A DNA stretch of 43,588 bases from assembly GCA_937952895.1 (NCBI GenBank), contig CALFYC010000223.1, positions 1 through 43,588 of the forward strand. The letters are read 5' to 3'. Made by a program: the position numbers and the translations under genes. A model generated the notes under the pieces. That model saw only the letters and a list, made by a program, of their open reading frames with translations. It was not told the DNA's origin and made no database searches. This document shows, piece after piece, positions 18,701 to 27,645 of the stretch. Position 1 is the stretch's first letter; the number at the start of each line of letters is the position of its first letter. The stretch comes from an uncultured Neisseriaceae bacterium. Its GTDB lineage: Bacteria; Pseudomonadota; Gammaproteobacteria; Burkholderiales; UBA11063.

Positions 18701-21700
18701 TACTGGCCATTTATGGTCTAGCGTCGTTAATGATGAATGAAACTGCCCGTCTATACTAATCATATCTTCATTAGTATTTTCAAATATATTTATAGCATCT
18801 ACCTTGTTCCATTCTGATTTTCCAGTTTCGTGATTCAATGTGAATACATTATCATTTATAGACAGCTTATCATATCTGACCCATCCATTATCTGTTAGGA
18901 TTTCAGTATCTGAATCTACACAATACCCAATGCGTATATGAATTCTTGTCCCAGCAACAAGTCTTAGTTTTCCAGATTTGTTGGCATAGTTTGGATCCAA
19001 ATTGTTTTGTGAATAATCATTATAGTAACCACCACCTCTTCTGGCTATGGCTGCTATATCTGTATATATGGATCCTGGATTAAGAACAGTAAATGCAGCA
19101 ACGGATACTGGATTATCTGGTGTTGGTGTTTCTATTCTTACATCTGTTAGCCCTGATATTTCATACAGATTTGTCTCTCTTGGTGCTACAAGATTATACC
19201 TTGCAAACTCATCACTTCTTAAGCCTTCAACAACATATGCTTTTACAGATGGGACAGATAGGTCAAGACCACTTGCTATGTGGTTTCCAGTTCTGATGCA
19301 TCTAAACTGTGTATTTATTTCTTCGTCAAACTCTATGCCATATTTTTTATTTTCTATGTCTATAGTGTTATATGCAGATATTCCAGGTCTAGTTAATAAT
19401 CCATCGTCTGGTCTTGTTAAATTGTTTTGGTCTTCTAGTCCATTTATTAATGCAGCTGATCTTTCTGATAAAGTGTAATCATTGGTATTATCACCAATAG
19501 CAATGGCAACTTTATTTTGATACGACTGTATATCATATGTAGTTGATGCTTCTGCTCCACCAACTGATTTTTTTGTTGCATCTTGTGATGTTTCTTGATT
19601 ATCAAGTTTTAGCAGTGATTGTGTTTGATTGTATATATTTCTATAAATACCACTTCTTTGTTTTAGTTCTTTTTCTGTCATTGGTGAAAATTGGACAAGT
19701 CCAGTTTTTAGCATCTCATAAGAAAAATCAGAACCATTTTTATCAACAACTATTACAAGATCCCTATCTGATGTTTTTTCACCAAGAGAGTATATTCTTA
19801 TTGGGTATACCATTTTTGACAATATTTGTTCTGCTGCAACTAGTGCATCTTTACTATATTTTTGACCAACACCAGTTTGTGTATGACTCCCCTCTCTTGT
19901 GTCTATTCCGTATATTCTAAGTCTTCCATTTGGCAACGACCCTTCTCTTGCTTCAAACATTGAGCTTGGAAATGAAAAGGTATCACCATCATTAACATGT
20001 ATTTTAGCTTTTGATTCTGGAGATTCATCTTTTTTGTATATTAATGAAATCAAATTCATATTTGACGGCGTTCCAATTCCAGTAGTTAAATTGCCAACTT
20101 TATATGGTGTACTTTTGCTAGCTTTTACTGGTTCTGTGTATCCAAAAATTTGAGAATCTATTCCAGTTTTACTATAAAATTTGTCCTGCCATGCCTTCAG
20201 CCATGAATCTGGTCTATAGTCCCATGCTGTTTTACTCTTGTTTTGTCCTGGAAAATTGCCAGCCATCTTATCTCTAAGTCCAGAATCTTTAACCACTGAC
20301 GACCTAGTAGATATATTTCTGTATAGCTTGATAATTGACTGGTATCCATTAACACCTTGTTGATGCATCATGTATAAATTAAAATAAGAATTTGGATTTA
20401 AATTTAAGGCAACTGATTGCTTGTCTGTTAATCCTGGTATTATATATTTGTGCCAAAAATCAAGAGTTGCTTTTGTATTAGAGGTCGCATTATTCCATGT
20501 TTCTGAAAAGTTTTCTTTGCCATAGTAGTAATCCCAATTAGCTTTGCTTATTTGGAATAAGCCATAGTAGCTACTTCCACTTGAGTGTGCACTCGGATAC
20601 CCATCAGATTCTATTGCGATAATTGTGTAAAACAAATCCTTTGTAAGCTCTATTGATTTGTTTATTTTCTTGTTTGCAGAATTTGCTTGCAAGTATGCTT
20701 TGTATTCATTAAATGCTAAGTTTGAGTAATAATCCAATCTTTGAAGTCTGTCTTGTACTTCTTTAATCTTCCCTACTTTTTTACTTTTTGATTTTATTTG
20801 GTTTGTTGTGTCAACTTCTTTTACGTCATATAACGGTATATAGTTTGCAGCATCAGATATCGTCACTCCATCTCTGTTAAATAAGGATTCTTTATCTTCA
20901 AGTGTTTTGCCAGCAATACTCATTATTGCGCTTGTTGTTGTCATTAAAGACAACGGATCCATGTACACGTTTTGGTCAATAAAGAAAAATGGTGAGAATT
21001 TTCTATTGTCAGATTCTCCAAGATATCCTTGTTCTGTTGTTGCTTCTCTTAGTCTGCGACCAGATGTTAAGGATTTAAATATATCCAAGTCTGGCAATGC
21101 CTCACCCTTGATTTCGTTGAATCCAATTTTGGACATGCTGACATTTAAATTTGAATATACACTTTGCAAAATTTGTGAATACATCTCTGGGTATCTTTGA
21201 AAGTTTTCTTCATTCTTACCATTGTTTTTCCCCAGTATTAGATTTAGGGCAATACTAACCGCACCAAAAAATTCTATAAAATTTTGATTTGATGTATCTA
21301 TTTTAATTTTATCTTCTTTGATTTTTGATGCCAATAGTGATAACGCTTTTGACGTTTTAAGAATTCCATCCTTATAGTTATTAAAAGATGGCATATTTCC
21401 TTTTGCTATGGACTTTATAAAGTTATTAGCACCAATAAAAAGTAATGCTACTAAGCTGTCTATGTTTGGTTCATTATCAATACCAGATGATAATATTTTT
21501 ACCCTTTCGCTTAATGTTAATTTAACAAGAGATCCTACATTGTTTGCTATATTTAAATTTTCAGCATTATACTTGTTGTTTGAGGCTACTTTTGCTTCTT
21601 CAATATTGTTAATTAAATTTTCGCTAGCAAGTGGTATTCCTCCACTGCCTGATTTGGATTTGTTTTCGGTGGTTGAGGATTGTTCTGCATATAATTTTAA

Positions 21701-23065
21701 CAATTCTGATGCAACAAAAATCATTGGATATAATTCTCTATCATGTATGGATTGTGATGATAGGTTTAAATTATTTGATCCTACAAGTTTTGTTATATCT
21801 GATTCAATAAAATTGATAGTGATACCCTGTCTACCTTTGTCATCTGCAGACTCTATAGATGATTCACTATCCACGATAAAGTAATTTGAATCTGCTAAGA
21901 TATTTAATAAGCTTCTTATTCTTAATGATTTAAATGGGAGTTTATTTCCACCAACCACTTTGAATGTTTCTGCCTTTTTTAATTCGTGAGATAATACTTC
22001 GTATGGCTTAATGTTTGCATCTTGCCCAAAGTCAGAGTATTCAAATTCTGAGTTGTTTATTGATATATCAACAGTCATAACTGCTGGAGACTTTCCAAGA
22101 TATTGAATAAATGGCTCTCTATACATTTGCAATTGATTTGCAATTATATTATTTCTTCTTGTGATGGTCATTGCCTGAACATCAAATATCTTATTGCCAT
22201 TACCATCCGATATTAATGTTATTGGCATATCTCTATAGCATATCCAATAGTTTAAAACTTCTGATTCAACACTTCCGCTAGATTGTTTATTTTCATTTAT
22301 ATAAGACACAAGTATTGTGTCCTGATCTTCAAATCCAGAATATTCAATATTTGAATTGATTATATCAATTGGTCTTTTTGCATTTTCACCCTCTGCTCTT
22401 ATGATTTCTGGAGATCCAAAAATTATCTCATTTGACGAACCAAGCAATGATCTAATGCCGATTTTTGCTCTTGCTTCTTTTGTTTTAAGGTCACTATAAA
22501 AATAGTCAGAAAATATTTTTGACTCATAAAGATTATCAACAGTAACTAATTGCGTTTTCTGTTTTGTATCTATGTCATTTCTGTTGTTATTTGAATCCAC
22601 CACCACGTAGTTAAGAAATGAAAAGTCTTTTATGTATGGAACATAATTAAAATAATACATATCAATAGTTAAAAATATTGCATTTTTAGCTCTTGCGTCA
22701 TGTCTAATACTCCACTCTTTAACGGCAAAAATATTATAGCTATTTATAGACTTTGCAACACTTGGTATAAACTGATCCAGTCTTTGTGATTTTATAAAAA
22801 CAAATGGGTACTTGCATAGTTCAGTGCATAGCTTGACTAAGTTAAAAAAATCATTTTCATTATCTAAATCAAATGCAAGAGTTGATACATATGTTGCAAT
22901 TGAAGCATTTGATGATACAGAAAATGTTGAATTATTTCTTATTGACGCATACGAATCTGTAAATTTTTGATCAAACACCTGTATATCTGTTGCATTTATT
23001 CTTAACAGAACATCATTGATTATAAATTCTTCTTGATCAGAGTAGTTTTTATCCGTTACTTCCAT
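15776..23065 (-). CDS. Baseplate hub fused to lytic transglycosylase and SNase-like domains, with intein (2429 aa)
   Basis: This 2429-residue precursor leaves about 2082 residues after intein removal. Residues about 1-780 are a beta-rich structural region. Residues about 805-960 form a lytic transglycosylase (SLT) domain: the catalytic Glu is at 819 in AIESDG, followed by YYGLFQIS. Residues about 1018-1125 form a staphylococcal-nuclease-like domain: DGDT at 1026-1029, RIYGIDTRE with Arg1050, Asp1055, Thr1056 and Glu1058, and Arg1101 in SDRDLVIVV. The hub core follows and is split by the intein after RIHIRIGY (residue 1381), resuming at SNNPNDLETVFNGEIVEVE. Residues about 2245-2335 are Ala/Gly-rich and hydrophobic. 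The protein probably forms the tail tip that cuts the cell wall. The nuclease role is unknown. It starts with TAATG at 23065. Confidence 0.88.
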   Translation of the reverse strand: MEVTDKNYSDQEEFIINDVLLRINATDIQVFDQKFTDSYASIRNNSTFSVSSNASIATYVSTLAFDLDNENDFFNLVKLCTELCKYPFVFIKSQRLDQFIPSVAKSINSYNIFAVKEWSIRHDARAKNAIFLTIDMYYFNYVPYIKDFSFLNYVVVDSNNNRNDIDTKQKTQLVTVDNLYESKIFSDYFYSDLKTKEARAKIGIRSLLGSSNEIIFGSPEIIRAEGENAKRPIDIINSNIEYSGFEDQDTILVSYINENKQSSGSVESEVLNYWICYRDMPITLISDGNGNKIFDVQAMTITRRNNIIANQLQMYREPFIQYLGKSPAVMTVDISINNSEFEYSDFGQDANIKPYEVLSHELKKAETFKVVGGNKLPFKSLRIRSLLNILADSNYFIVDSESSIESADDKGRQGITINFIESDITKLVGSNNLNLSSQSIHDRELYPMIFVASELLKLYAEQSSTTENKSKSGSGGIPLASENLINNIEEAKVASNNKYNAENLNIANNVGSLVKLTLSERVKILSSGIDNEPNIDSLVALLFIGANNFIKSIAKGNMPSFNNYKDGILKTSKALSLLASKIKEDKIKIDTSNQNFIEFFGAVSIALNLILGKNNGKNEENFQRYPEMYSQILQSVYSNLNVSMSKIGFNEIKGEALPDLDIFKSLTSGRRLREATTEQGYLGESDNRKFSPFFFIDQNVYMDPLSLMTTTSAIMSIAGKTLEDKESLFNRDGVTISDAANYIPLYDVKEVDTTNQIKSKSKKVGKIKEVQDRLQRLDYYSNLAFNEYKAYLQANSANKKINKSIELTKDLFYTIIAIESDGYPSAHSSGSSYYGLFQISKANWDYYYGKENFSETWNNATSNTKATLDFWHKYIIPGLTDKQSVALNLNPNSYFNLYMMHQQGVNGYQSIIKLYRNISTRSSVVKDSGLRDKMAGNFPGQNKSKTAWDYRPDSWLKAWQDKFYSKTGIDSQIFGYTEPVKASKSTPYKVGNLTTGIGTPSNMNLISLIYKKDESPESKAKIHVNDGDTFSFPSSMFEAREGSLPNGRLRIYGIDTREGSHTQTGVGQKYSKDALVAAEQILSKMVYPIRIYSLGEKTSDRDLVIVVDKNGSDFSYEMLKTGLVQFSPMTEKELKQRSGIYRNIYNQTQSLLKLDNQETSQDATKKSVGGAEASTTYDIQSYQNKVAIAIGDNTNDYTLSERSAALINGLEDQNNLTRPDDGLLTRPGISAYNTIDIENKKYGIEFDEEINTQFRCIRTGNHIASGLDLSVPSVKAYVVEGLRSDEFARYNLVAPRETNLYEISGLTDVRIETPTPDNPVSVAAFTVLNPGSIYTDIAAIARRGGGYYNDYSQNNLDPNYANKSGKLRLVAGTRIHIRIGYCVDSDTEILTDNGWVRYDKLSINDNVFTLNHETGKSEWNKVDAINIFENTNEDMISIDGQFHSSLTTLDHKWPVYKDYSNNINKRQREWTTSKELQTNHKIILGAEFDNFPKEKMHKDSFVELVAWFWTEGHICNIGKNRNPLIKISQSNSVNMNNVISIRKACHDYFEKPSEILKGGKVADHNKRWNEKNRNNRSEALFTINASGSKEFLRVAPGKIVSLDFIKELTRDQLELFIRISNLADGHNCKTHKSGFIISQKNKDMLNALEFACILLGYRTKLYTSNKVNIDRNGNTYKMTILSVGYRQTMGFTDIKPTKVVYNGITWCPTTKNHTWLAKRKGCVFFTGNSNNPNDLETVFNGEIVEVEGEEILEIIAEGYGRELIAIDKALNDVEDFGSKSATTNFIIHRLLEADEIYHLGLKKYATNVVNPVGRNLLDGPTVDTSDKNISSNWTKAWKSIYNWIAGDDPNGIWFGDWWAKSSELYTNVYSPIIQAMDPEMSGDIKFRYLFSTDTDINILFPLYKSTTWEALREVQYRHPGVYMNVMNYKERCSLFFGIKEQMYIYTDPPLSMFTCATESFETYNKEVASIKHKLLKPATDMHLITSERDIISNQIKVNAGFKTQVNVRYFTGMPSSEGIDDMSDFEFYPMQLDDNLRPNAIRSTTLYMNACHQKFMAYRYGTSALVSEAEKMYDGKIIIVGNPYMKAGDYAYISDSYRGLNGIIKIRECSHIINSKDGYITVITPGLFVEPRIYRYSNLYTKLGLAFTVAANKIKADAKTNFFDTRKIKYTTSFMEVLTNPELNSKLNSSPLDYGNRSALALDLTLKASPGVIGGVALYKAFPWLTRQVIATAATISSSTLGGTISATATTGAQTLLALRGAGGSILRSRIAAGGALGLLSRVSLAILSGLSAGVSMGVSVAAIIASIPALVTAGATLIGAGLVALYMYQTYQEINSTRQPIVMYPLLNNGIPYQAGLFGYEINTLNESFGTEFNKTMSAINTIHKAARAEHLRSSDRDSLQLEKTLKYLNSINKTASPDLFYKTKEIK
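17882..18922 (-). mobile_element. Intein with LAGLIDADG homing endonuclease in the hub gene (347 aa)
   Basis: The insertion is in frame and covers precursor residues 1382-1728. Block A begins with Cys1 (CVDSDTEILTDNGW), block B is TTLDH near residue 70, and block F contains CPTTKNHTWLA. The end is FFTGN, followed by Ser as the +1 extein residue. Two dodecapeptides mark a LAGLIDADG endonuclease: LVAWFWTEGH (acidic Glu130) and ISNLADGH (Asp243), so cleavage activity may be intact. The penultimate residue is Gly where most inteins have His, a known but less common variant. The joined extein would read RIHIRIGY-SNNPNDLETVFNG, a smooth hub sequence. Splice boundaries are predicted from motifs. Confidence 0.93.
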
Positions 23066-26000
23066 TAATAGTTATCCTCTCTTTTGTCTCTTATTGTAAT
23101 ATTTGTTCTTTGATTATGATTTCCAAAAGCATCTCTTCTGATTTGTGAAGGTTTTGATCCCTTCTCGTAATGTCGTGCTTTTATGTTGGTTGTTTGTCCA
23201 AATTCTTTTTTCTTATAAATGTGGGCATTTTCTGATTGTGGTACTGGAAGTATACCATCGCTGGTTTTATAGGGCAAAACCTCTTTTGTCATTTCTGGTT
23301 TTTCAGATCCTACAAACATCGCAGTAGCAGCAAGACCTCCCAGTCCAAACCCAAGAGGCTTTCTATTTGAATATATATTTCTCTTTATATTCTCGGCAAG
23401 CACGCCAATTCCATTAGCTGCCCTTCTTAAATTTACTTTTGCTTCTGAAGATGGAATACCTTCTCTTTGTTGAAAAGAATTTAATTGAGACATCATACTT
23501 TGCATATTTTGAACACCTCTAAAATCTTGTATTCTACCGCCTTCTGCAGCGATCATGGCTGCTTGCCTTTTTGTTCCCTCTGTTATGTCGCCAATTGCTT
23601 CATTGTATAATTCCTTAACTGAATCATCCATATTGTCAACTCCAAACAAATGAGATGCAGCATTCTTAAAATCCAAATCAAAAGATGACCTGTCGCCATT
23701 TAATACTTTATCATATGCAGCTTTTATCATTTCTATTTCTGAAACAGCACCAGTATTTGCAAGATCTTTTGATGACCTATGCGCAGATTTAATTAAAGCC
23801 TCTGTCATGTTATGAATAAATGTTCTACCAAGTATTGATTTTCTAGTAAACTCTTCTTCACTAAGATTTAATGTTGATAAGTGCCTCTGTAGAGAGTCTG
23901 TCATATTCATGGCTATGTCAGTTGCTAATGGTGCCAAAATCTTTCTTTGTTTTGATTTCATTGCTGAATACATACTATGTTCTAAATACTCTGAGAACGA
24001 ACCAAACGACGCGTGCATTTGAGGATCAGCTTTATTGCCTTTTCTTGATAGGGTGTTTATTAAACCCTCAAATTCTGCAAAATACTTTTCTTGTCTTTCC
24101 ATTATTTGCTTAACTTTAAGATTGCTGTCTGCATCCTTAAAATTTGCAGATGCAATTTTTAATATGTCATAGTCAAAATCAAGAAACATGCCAGATTTAA
24201 ACATATTCTTTTGGGTGTTTGCTATCCCTACATCGTAATAGTCTAAATCATCGCCAAGATAAAGATTTGCAAATAGCGCCGATAGAGCTCCTTGTCCTGG
24301 TTCTCTTGTTACGAGGGTTGTAAACTCCTTATCCGTCCCAGCAATTACTACTTTTTGAAATGATTGCCCATTTATACTTTGAAAATCAACCTTCACACCA
24401 GACCTTTTTGCCAAGTCAAGTATTGTATCCATAGACATTATCATGCCAGCTTGATTTGTTTTTGACATATACTCAGCAAAAGAACCACCAACGCTTCTAG
24501 CTCTAAATATACCACTACCATGCATAGATCTTTTAGATGCTTCTTTTATTATATTTCCCTCACCCTTTGATAGTAAAATTACCTTTTGTTCATAATCACC
24601 AAGGGCAGCAATATATCTATCGGATAAAATAGCTCTCTGCTTGGCATTTGCTGCTGCATATTCAAGGTCAAGAGATATAATATTTCTTCTTGACTTCTCA
24701 AGATCAGATAAAACTTCTGCTACATCAATATCATACATGTTTGTTCTGTTTGTTGAGATAGTAGATATAGGAATGCTTTTTATAATGCCATCGTAATTAT
24801 CTGGCAATGATAAGTTGTGGGATGCATAATCCTGAAAATCTCCATATATAGATTGCAGCATAGTTGTTCTATTTTGAGGCTCTATATTAAATAGTGATAT
24901 AATATCTCTACCTCTAGAGCTCTTTACTTCATCATCTAATTTTACACCATCTAATGTCGAACTTTTTATTAAGTCTATCTCATATAAAGCATCATTATTT
25001 ACTCTTGATATTTCATCTATCATTGCATCTGTGACGCCATTTGCTCTTAATTGTGTCTTTTCAATCCATGACATTGATCCCACATTTCCAATACCGTGAA
25101 GACCAACACCAAGATCTATGGCAACATTTGTACTTATTGCATTTAGGCTTGAGACACTTGTTACGGAATTGTTAATAGCGTCATCTAGTAATCTGTATGC
25201 TTCTGTTATGTCTGAATAGAATATTTCTGCTCCAGCTTGTGATAGCTTTTCAAGACTGCCATTTGAAGGATTTAAACTTCTTAGGGTTGTTAATATATCT
25301 GCACTTCCCTTTGAATCTGTTTGTGCAAGCATAAACATTGCAGATTTTGCTAAATCTAATCTTGAAGAAGTTGCATCTCCTAGTATGCCCATATGTTTTT
25401 GGAATATTGGATCAGCTTCACCTCTTTTAATTTTTGCATTTGATACTTGTTTTAATATTGCTGATGCAGATTCTAGTGCTTCTGTCTCAGTTCCTCTTAT
25501 TATGCCTGGCAATGATTGATTACCAGCTTCTGATACGCCAGTTATGATATCTATATCATTCAAATTTAATCTTTTAAGTATCTCATCTGTGTTATTAATA
25601 ATATTTAAATCTACAACATCTGTAGCGGAACTCATTGATCTTAGAGTAGGCAATATATGAGACTCATCAATTCCAGTATCTTGTGCTACGAGTTTTAATA
25701 AGTCTGCATTATTTGACAATTGTTTTTCTGCAACTTTGGCAATAATCATTCTTTGGGCATGTTGAGAAACTTTTGTGTATCCAGCTTTTGATGATACTCC
25801 AAATAGTTTTACCCATGACTCATTATTGGCATTAAATGAAGCCTTAAGTCTAAGTCTTAATTCATTATTGACAACCTCTGCTGATTCTATTGTTGCGTTT
25901 GAGTATACATTGTTTAGTCTTATTGCAGTTCCGTGTTTATCAAATCCCAAAACCGTATCTTTATTTATAGATATATGATTAAGTATATTTTGCTTTTTTG

Positions 26001-27645
26001 CTGGATCAATAAGTGCATCAATAATTTCTGAATGTGCCAAAAAAGATCCATTTGCTGATCGTGGTATTTCAAAATTTAAATAATGAGAACCAGTTAATTG
26101 TTTGCTATCTCTGTATGTTATAAGCCCAGAGCCATCATCAATTGAATACGAATCAGATATATTTTTTGATATCCATTCTGCAATATCACTATCTATGTCT
26201 AGTCTTCTCAAAGTATAGTTGTTGCTATCAATGTATGATCTAACAATTTGTGAACCATACCCTCTCTCTGCTGTTGGAAATAATGATTCTTCGGCTCCAA
26301 ACGTATTATTTAGTCCTGGAATAGTATATCTGCCTATTGTGTTAACTGGCTGCCCATTTAGTGGGTCATATGCAAATACTGACTTCAAATATGAATATGA
26401 ATGAGAATATTCTGACATACTAACTGTTCCGCCAGAAACATCCCCCATAGTATCAATTTCTTTTAATCCTAATGTGCCATCTTTTCTCTGAATAAATGAC
26501 TGCAAGAAGCCTATAGACTGGGCAGAAACTCTTTGTGCATATTGGCTAAAATCATTATTTGTCATGTTTTTTAAGTCTCTAATATCAGCTACGCCAAGAT
26601 GCGCCTCTGACTGTAAATACTCTATACTTTCTCTTACGAATTGATTGGTGTCACCTAATACGTCTTCTCCAGCTATTTTTTTGAAAGCTAGCATTTCTTC
26701 TGGATCAAATGCTGTGCGTAGTAGGTCTTTTGGGTCAACTGTTCCATTAAATAGATTTTTTAAATCGTCGTTATTTATTGCATTGCCATTTATTGCCATT
26801 CTCATAAAAGGATTAAATGGTTTCGAGACATAGAAGGTATCATTAACTTTTGTGAATCTTGTATTACCGTTTGTATGTCCTGTTAATGGAATATCATAGT
26901 TTTTGCCATTATCATTTATTAACAATGAAGTATTATCCAAGATAAAAGATTTACCTTCCAATGCAAATTGCATATTCGCAGCTTTTCTTTCTGCTATCGC
27001 TTCACTATTCCCAATGTTCATAAAATGTTTCTTGATGACATCAAGTGCTATATTTTTATCCATTGATTCTGTTATGTTTGCTCTATAAGATATTCCACTC
27101 TTCATTTGGTTTGCAAACACACCTGAGCCAAATTGTCCATTTCCTATTTTAAACGTATCGTTAATAAGATTTACAACATCTTTATTATTTGATTTTAGCA
27201 TCATGCTTATTGATGAATGATCATTCAGGTTTAAAGATAGATTTCTGCCAGTAGACAATGTTTGTAGGTTTGCCATTAGTGACCCATATCTTCTTTCTCT
27301 TTCCGCTAAGACTGCTTCAACTCTTGCTCGTTTGCTATCTGATAAGTTTTTATTAAGTTTGTTTTTAAGTCTTTGTATTCCTTTAGGCATGTTATATAGC
27401 TTATTAAATCTTTGCTGTGCAGTTTTGGTAAAATACTTATTATTGTATTCACCAGAAATATAATCCTTGTTGTATTTTATTTTGTCTGAAATGGAAAATA
27501 TTGGTCTATTTGTTTTTTGATATACAAAATTACTTCCAGCAAATCCACCTATTGCTGCTCCAATCAATGACGAAAAAGGATTATCAAATGGATCTTGAGA
27601 TAAGAATCCAGCTGTAGCTCCAACTGTTGTTGTTAAAAATGACAT
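23065..27645 (-). CDS. Giant tail-internal protein, possible tape-measure or ejected protein (1526 aa)
   Basis: The 1526-residue protein lies between the intein-bearing 1596-aa gene and the hub. Its N-terminus is Ala/Gly-rich and hydrophobic (TTTVGATAGFL, SLIGAAIGGFAGSNFVY; residues 5-42). The body is mostly helical with many Asn, Ser, Asp and Lys. A second hydrophobic stretch (GFGLGGLAATAMFVG) lies near residues 1432-1448, followed by a strongly basic tail. Size, position and terminal membrane-like segments fit a tape-measure or genome-ejection protein, but no repeat or family signature proves it. Both ends use TAATG fusions. No catalytic motif was recognised. Confidence 0.78.
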   Translation of the reverse strand: MSFLTTTVGATAGFLSQDPFDNPFSSLIGAAIGGFAGSNFVYQKTNRPIFSISDKIKYNKDYISGEYNNKYFTKTAQQRFNKLYNMPKGIQRLKNKLNKNLSDSKRARVEAVLAERERRYGSLMANLQTLSTGRNLSLNLNDHSSISMMLKSNNKDVVNLINDTFKIGNGQFGSGVFANQMKSGISYRANITESMDKNIALDVIKKHFMNIGNSEAIAERKAANMQFALEGKSFILDNTSLLINDNGKNYDIPLTGHTNGNTRFTKVNDTFYVSKPFNPFMRMAINGNAINNDDLKNLFNGTVDPKDLLRTAFDPEEMLAFKKIAGEDVLGDTNQFVRESIEYLQSEAHLGVADIRDLKNMTNNDFSQYAQRVSAQSIGFLQSFIQRKDGTLGLKEIDTMGDVSGGTVSMSEYSHSYSYLKSVFAYDPLNGQPVNTIGRYTIPGLNNTFGAEESLFPTAERGYGSQIVRSYIDSNNYTLRRLDIDSDIAEWISKNISDSYSIDDGSGLITYRDSKQLTGSHYLNFEIPRSANGSFLAHSEIIDALIDPAKKQNILNHISINKDTVLGFDKHGTAIRLNNVYSNATIESAEVVNNELRLRLKASFNANNESWVKLFGVSSKAGYTKVSQHAQRMIIAKVAEKQLSNNADLLKLVAQDTGIDESHILPTLRSMSSATDVVDLNIINNTDEILKRLNLNDIDIITGVSEAGNQSLPGIIRGTETEALESASAILKQVSNAKIKRGEADPIFQKHMGILGDATSSRLDLAKSAMFMLAQTDSKGSADILTTLRSLNPSNGSLEKLSQAGAEIFYSDITEAYRLLDDAINNSVTSVSSLNAISTNVAIDLGVGLHGIGNVGSMSWIEKTQLRANGVTDAMIDEISRVNNDALYEIDLIKSSTLDGVKLDDEVKSSRGRDIISLFNIEPQNRTTMLQSIYGDFQDYASHNLSLPDNYDGIIKSIPISTISTNRTNMYDIDVAEVLSDLEKSRRNIISLDLEYAAANAKQRAILSDRYIAALGDYEQKVILLSKGEGNIIKEASKRSMHGSGIFRARSVGGSFAEYMSKTNQAGMIMSMDTILDLAKRSGVKVDFQSINGQSFQKVVIAGTDKEFTTLVTREPGQGALSALFANLYLGDDLDYYDVGIANTQKNMFKSGMFLDFDYDILKIASANFKDADSNLKVKQIMERQEKYFAEFEGLINTLSRKGNKADPQMHASFGSFSEYLEHSMYSAMKSKQRKILAPLATDIAMNMTDSLQRHLSTLNLSEEEFTRKSILGRTFIHNMTEALIKSAHRSSKDLANTGAVSEIEMIKAAYDKVLNGDRSSFDLDFKNAASHLFGVDNMDDSVKELYNEAIGDITEGTKRQAAMIAAEGGRIQDFRGVQNMQSMMSQLNSFQQREGIPSSEAKVNLRRAANGIGVLAENIKRNIYSNRKPLGFGLGGLAATAMFVGSEKPEMTKEVLPYKTSDGILPVPQSENAHIYKKKEFGQTTNIKARHYEKGSKPSQIRRDAFGNHNQRTNITIRDKREDNY

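Noticed and set aside
19543..19920. Plus-strand open frames such as the one opposite the hub gene, and similar plus-strand frames throughout
   Set aside because: They lie antisense to long, well-supported minus-strand genes, have skewed Leu/Tyr/Phe/His composition and lack ribosome sites. They are shadows of AT-rich coding DNA.
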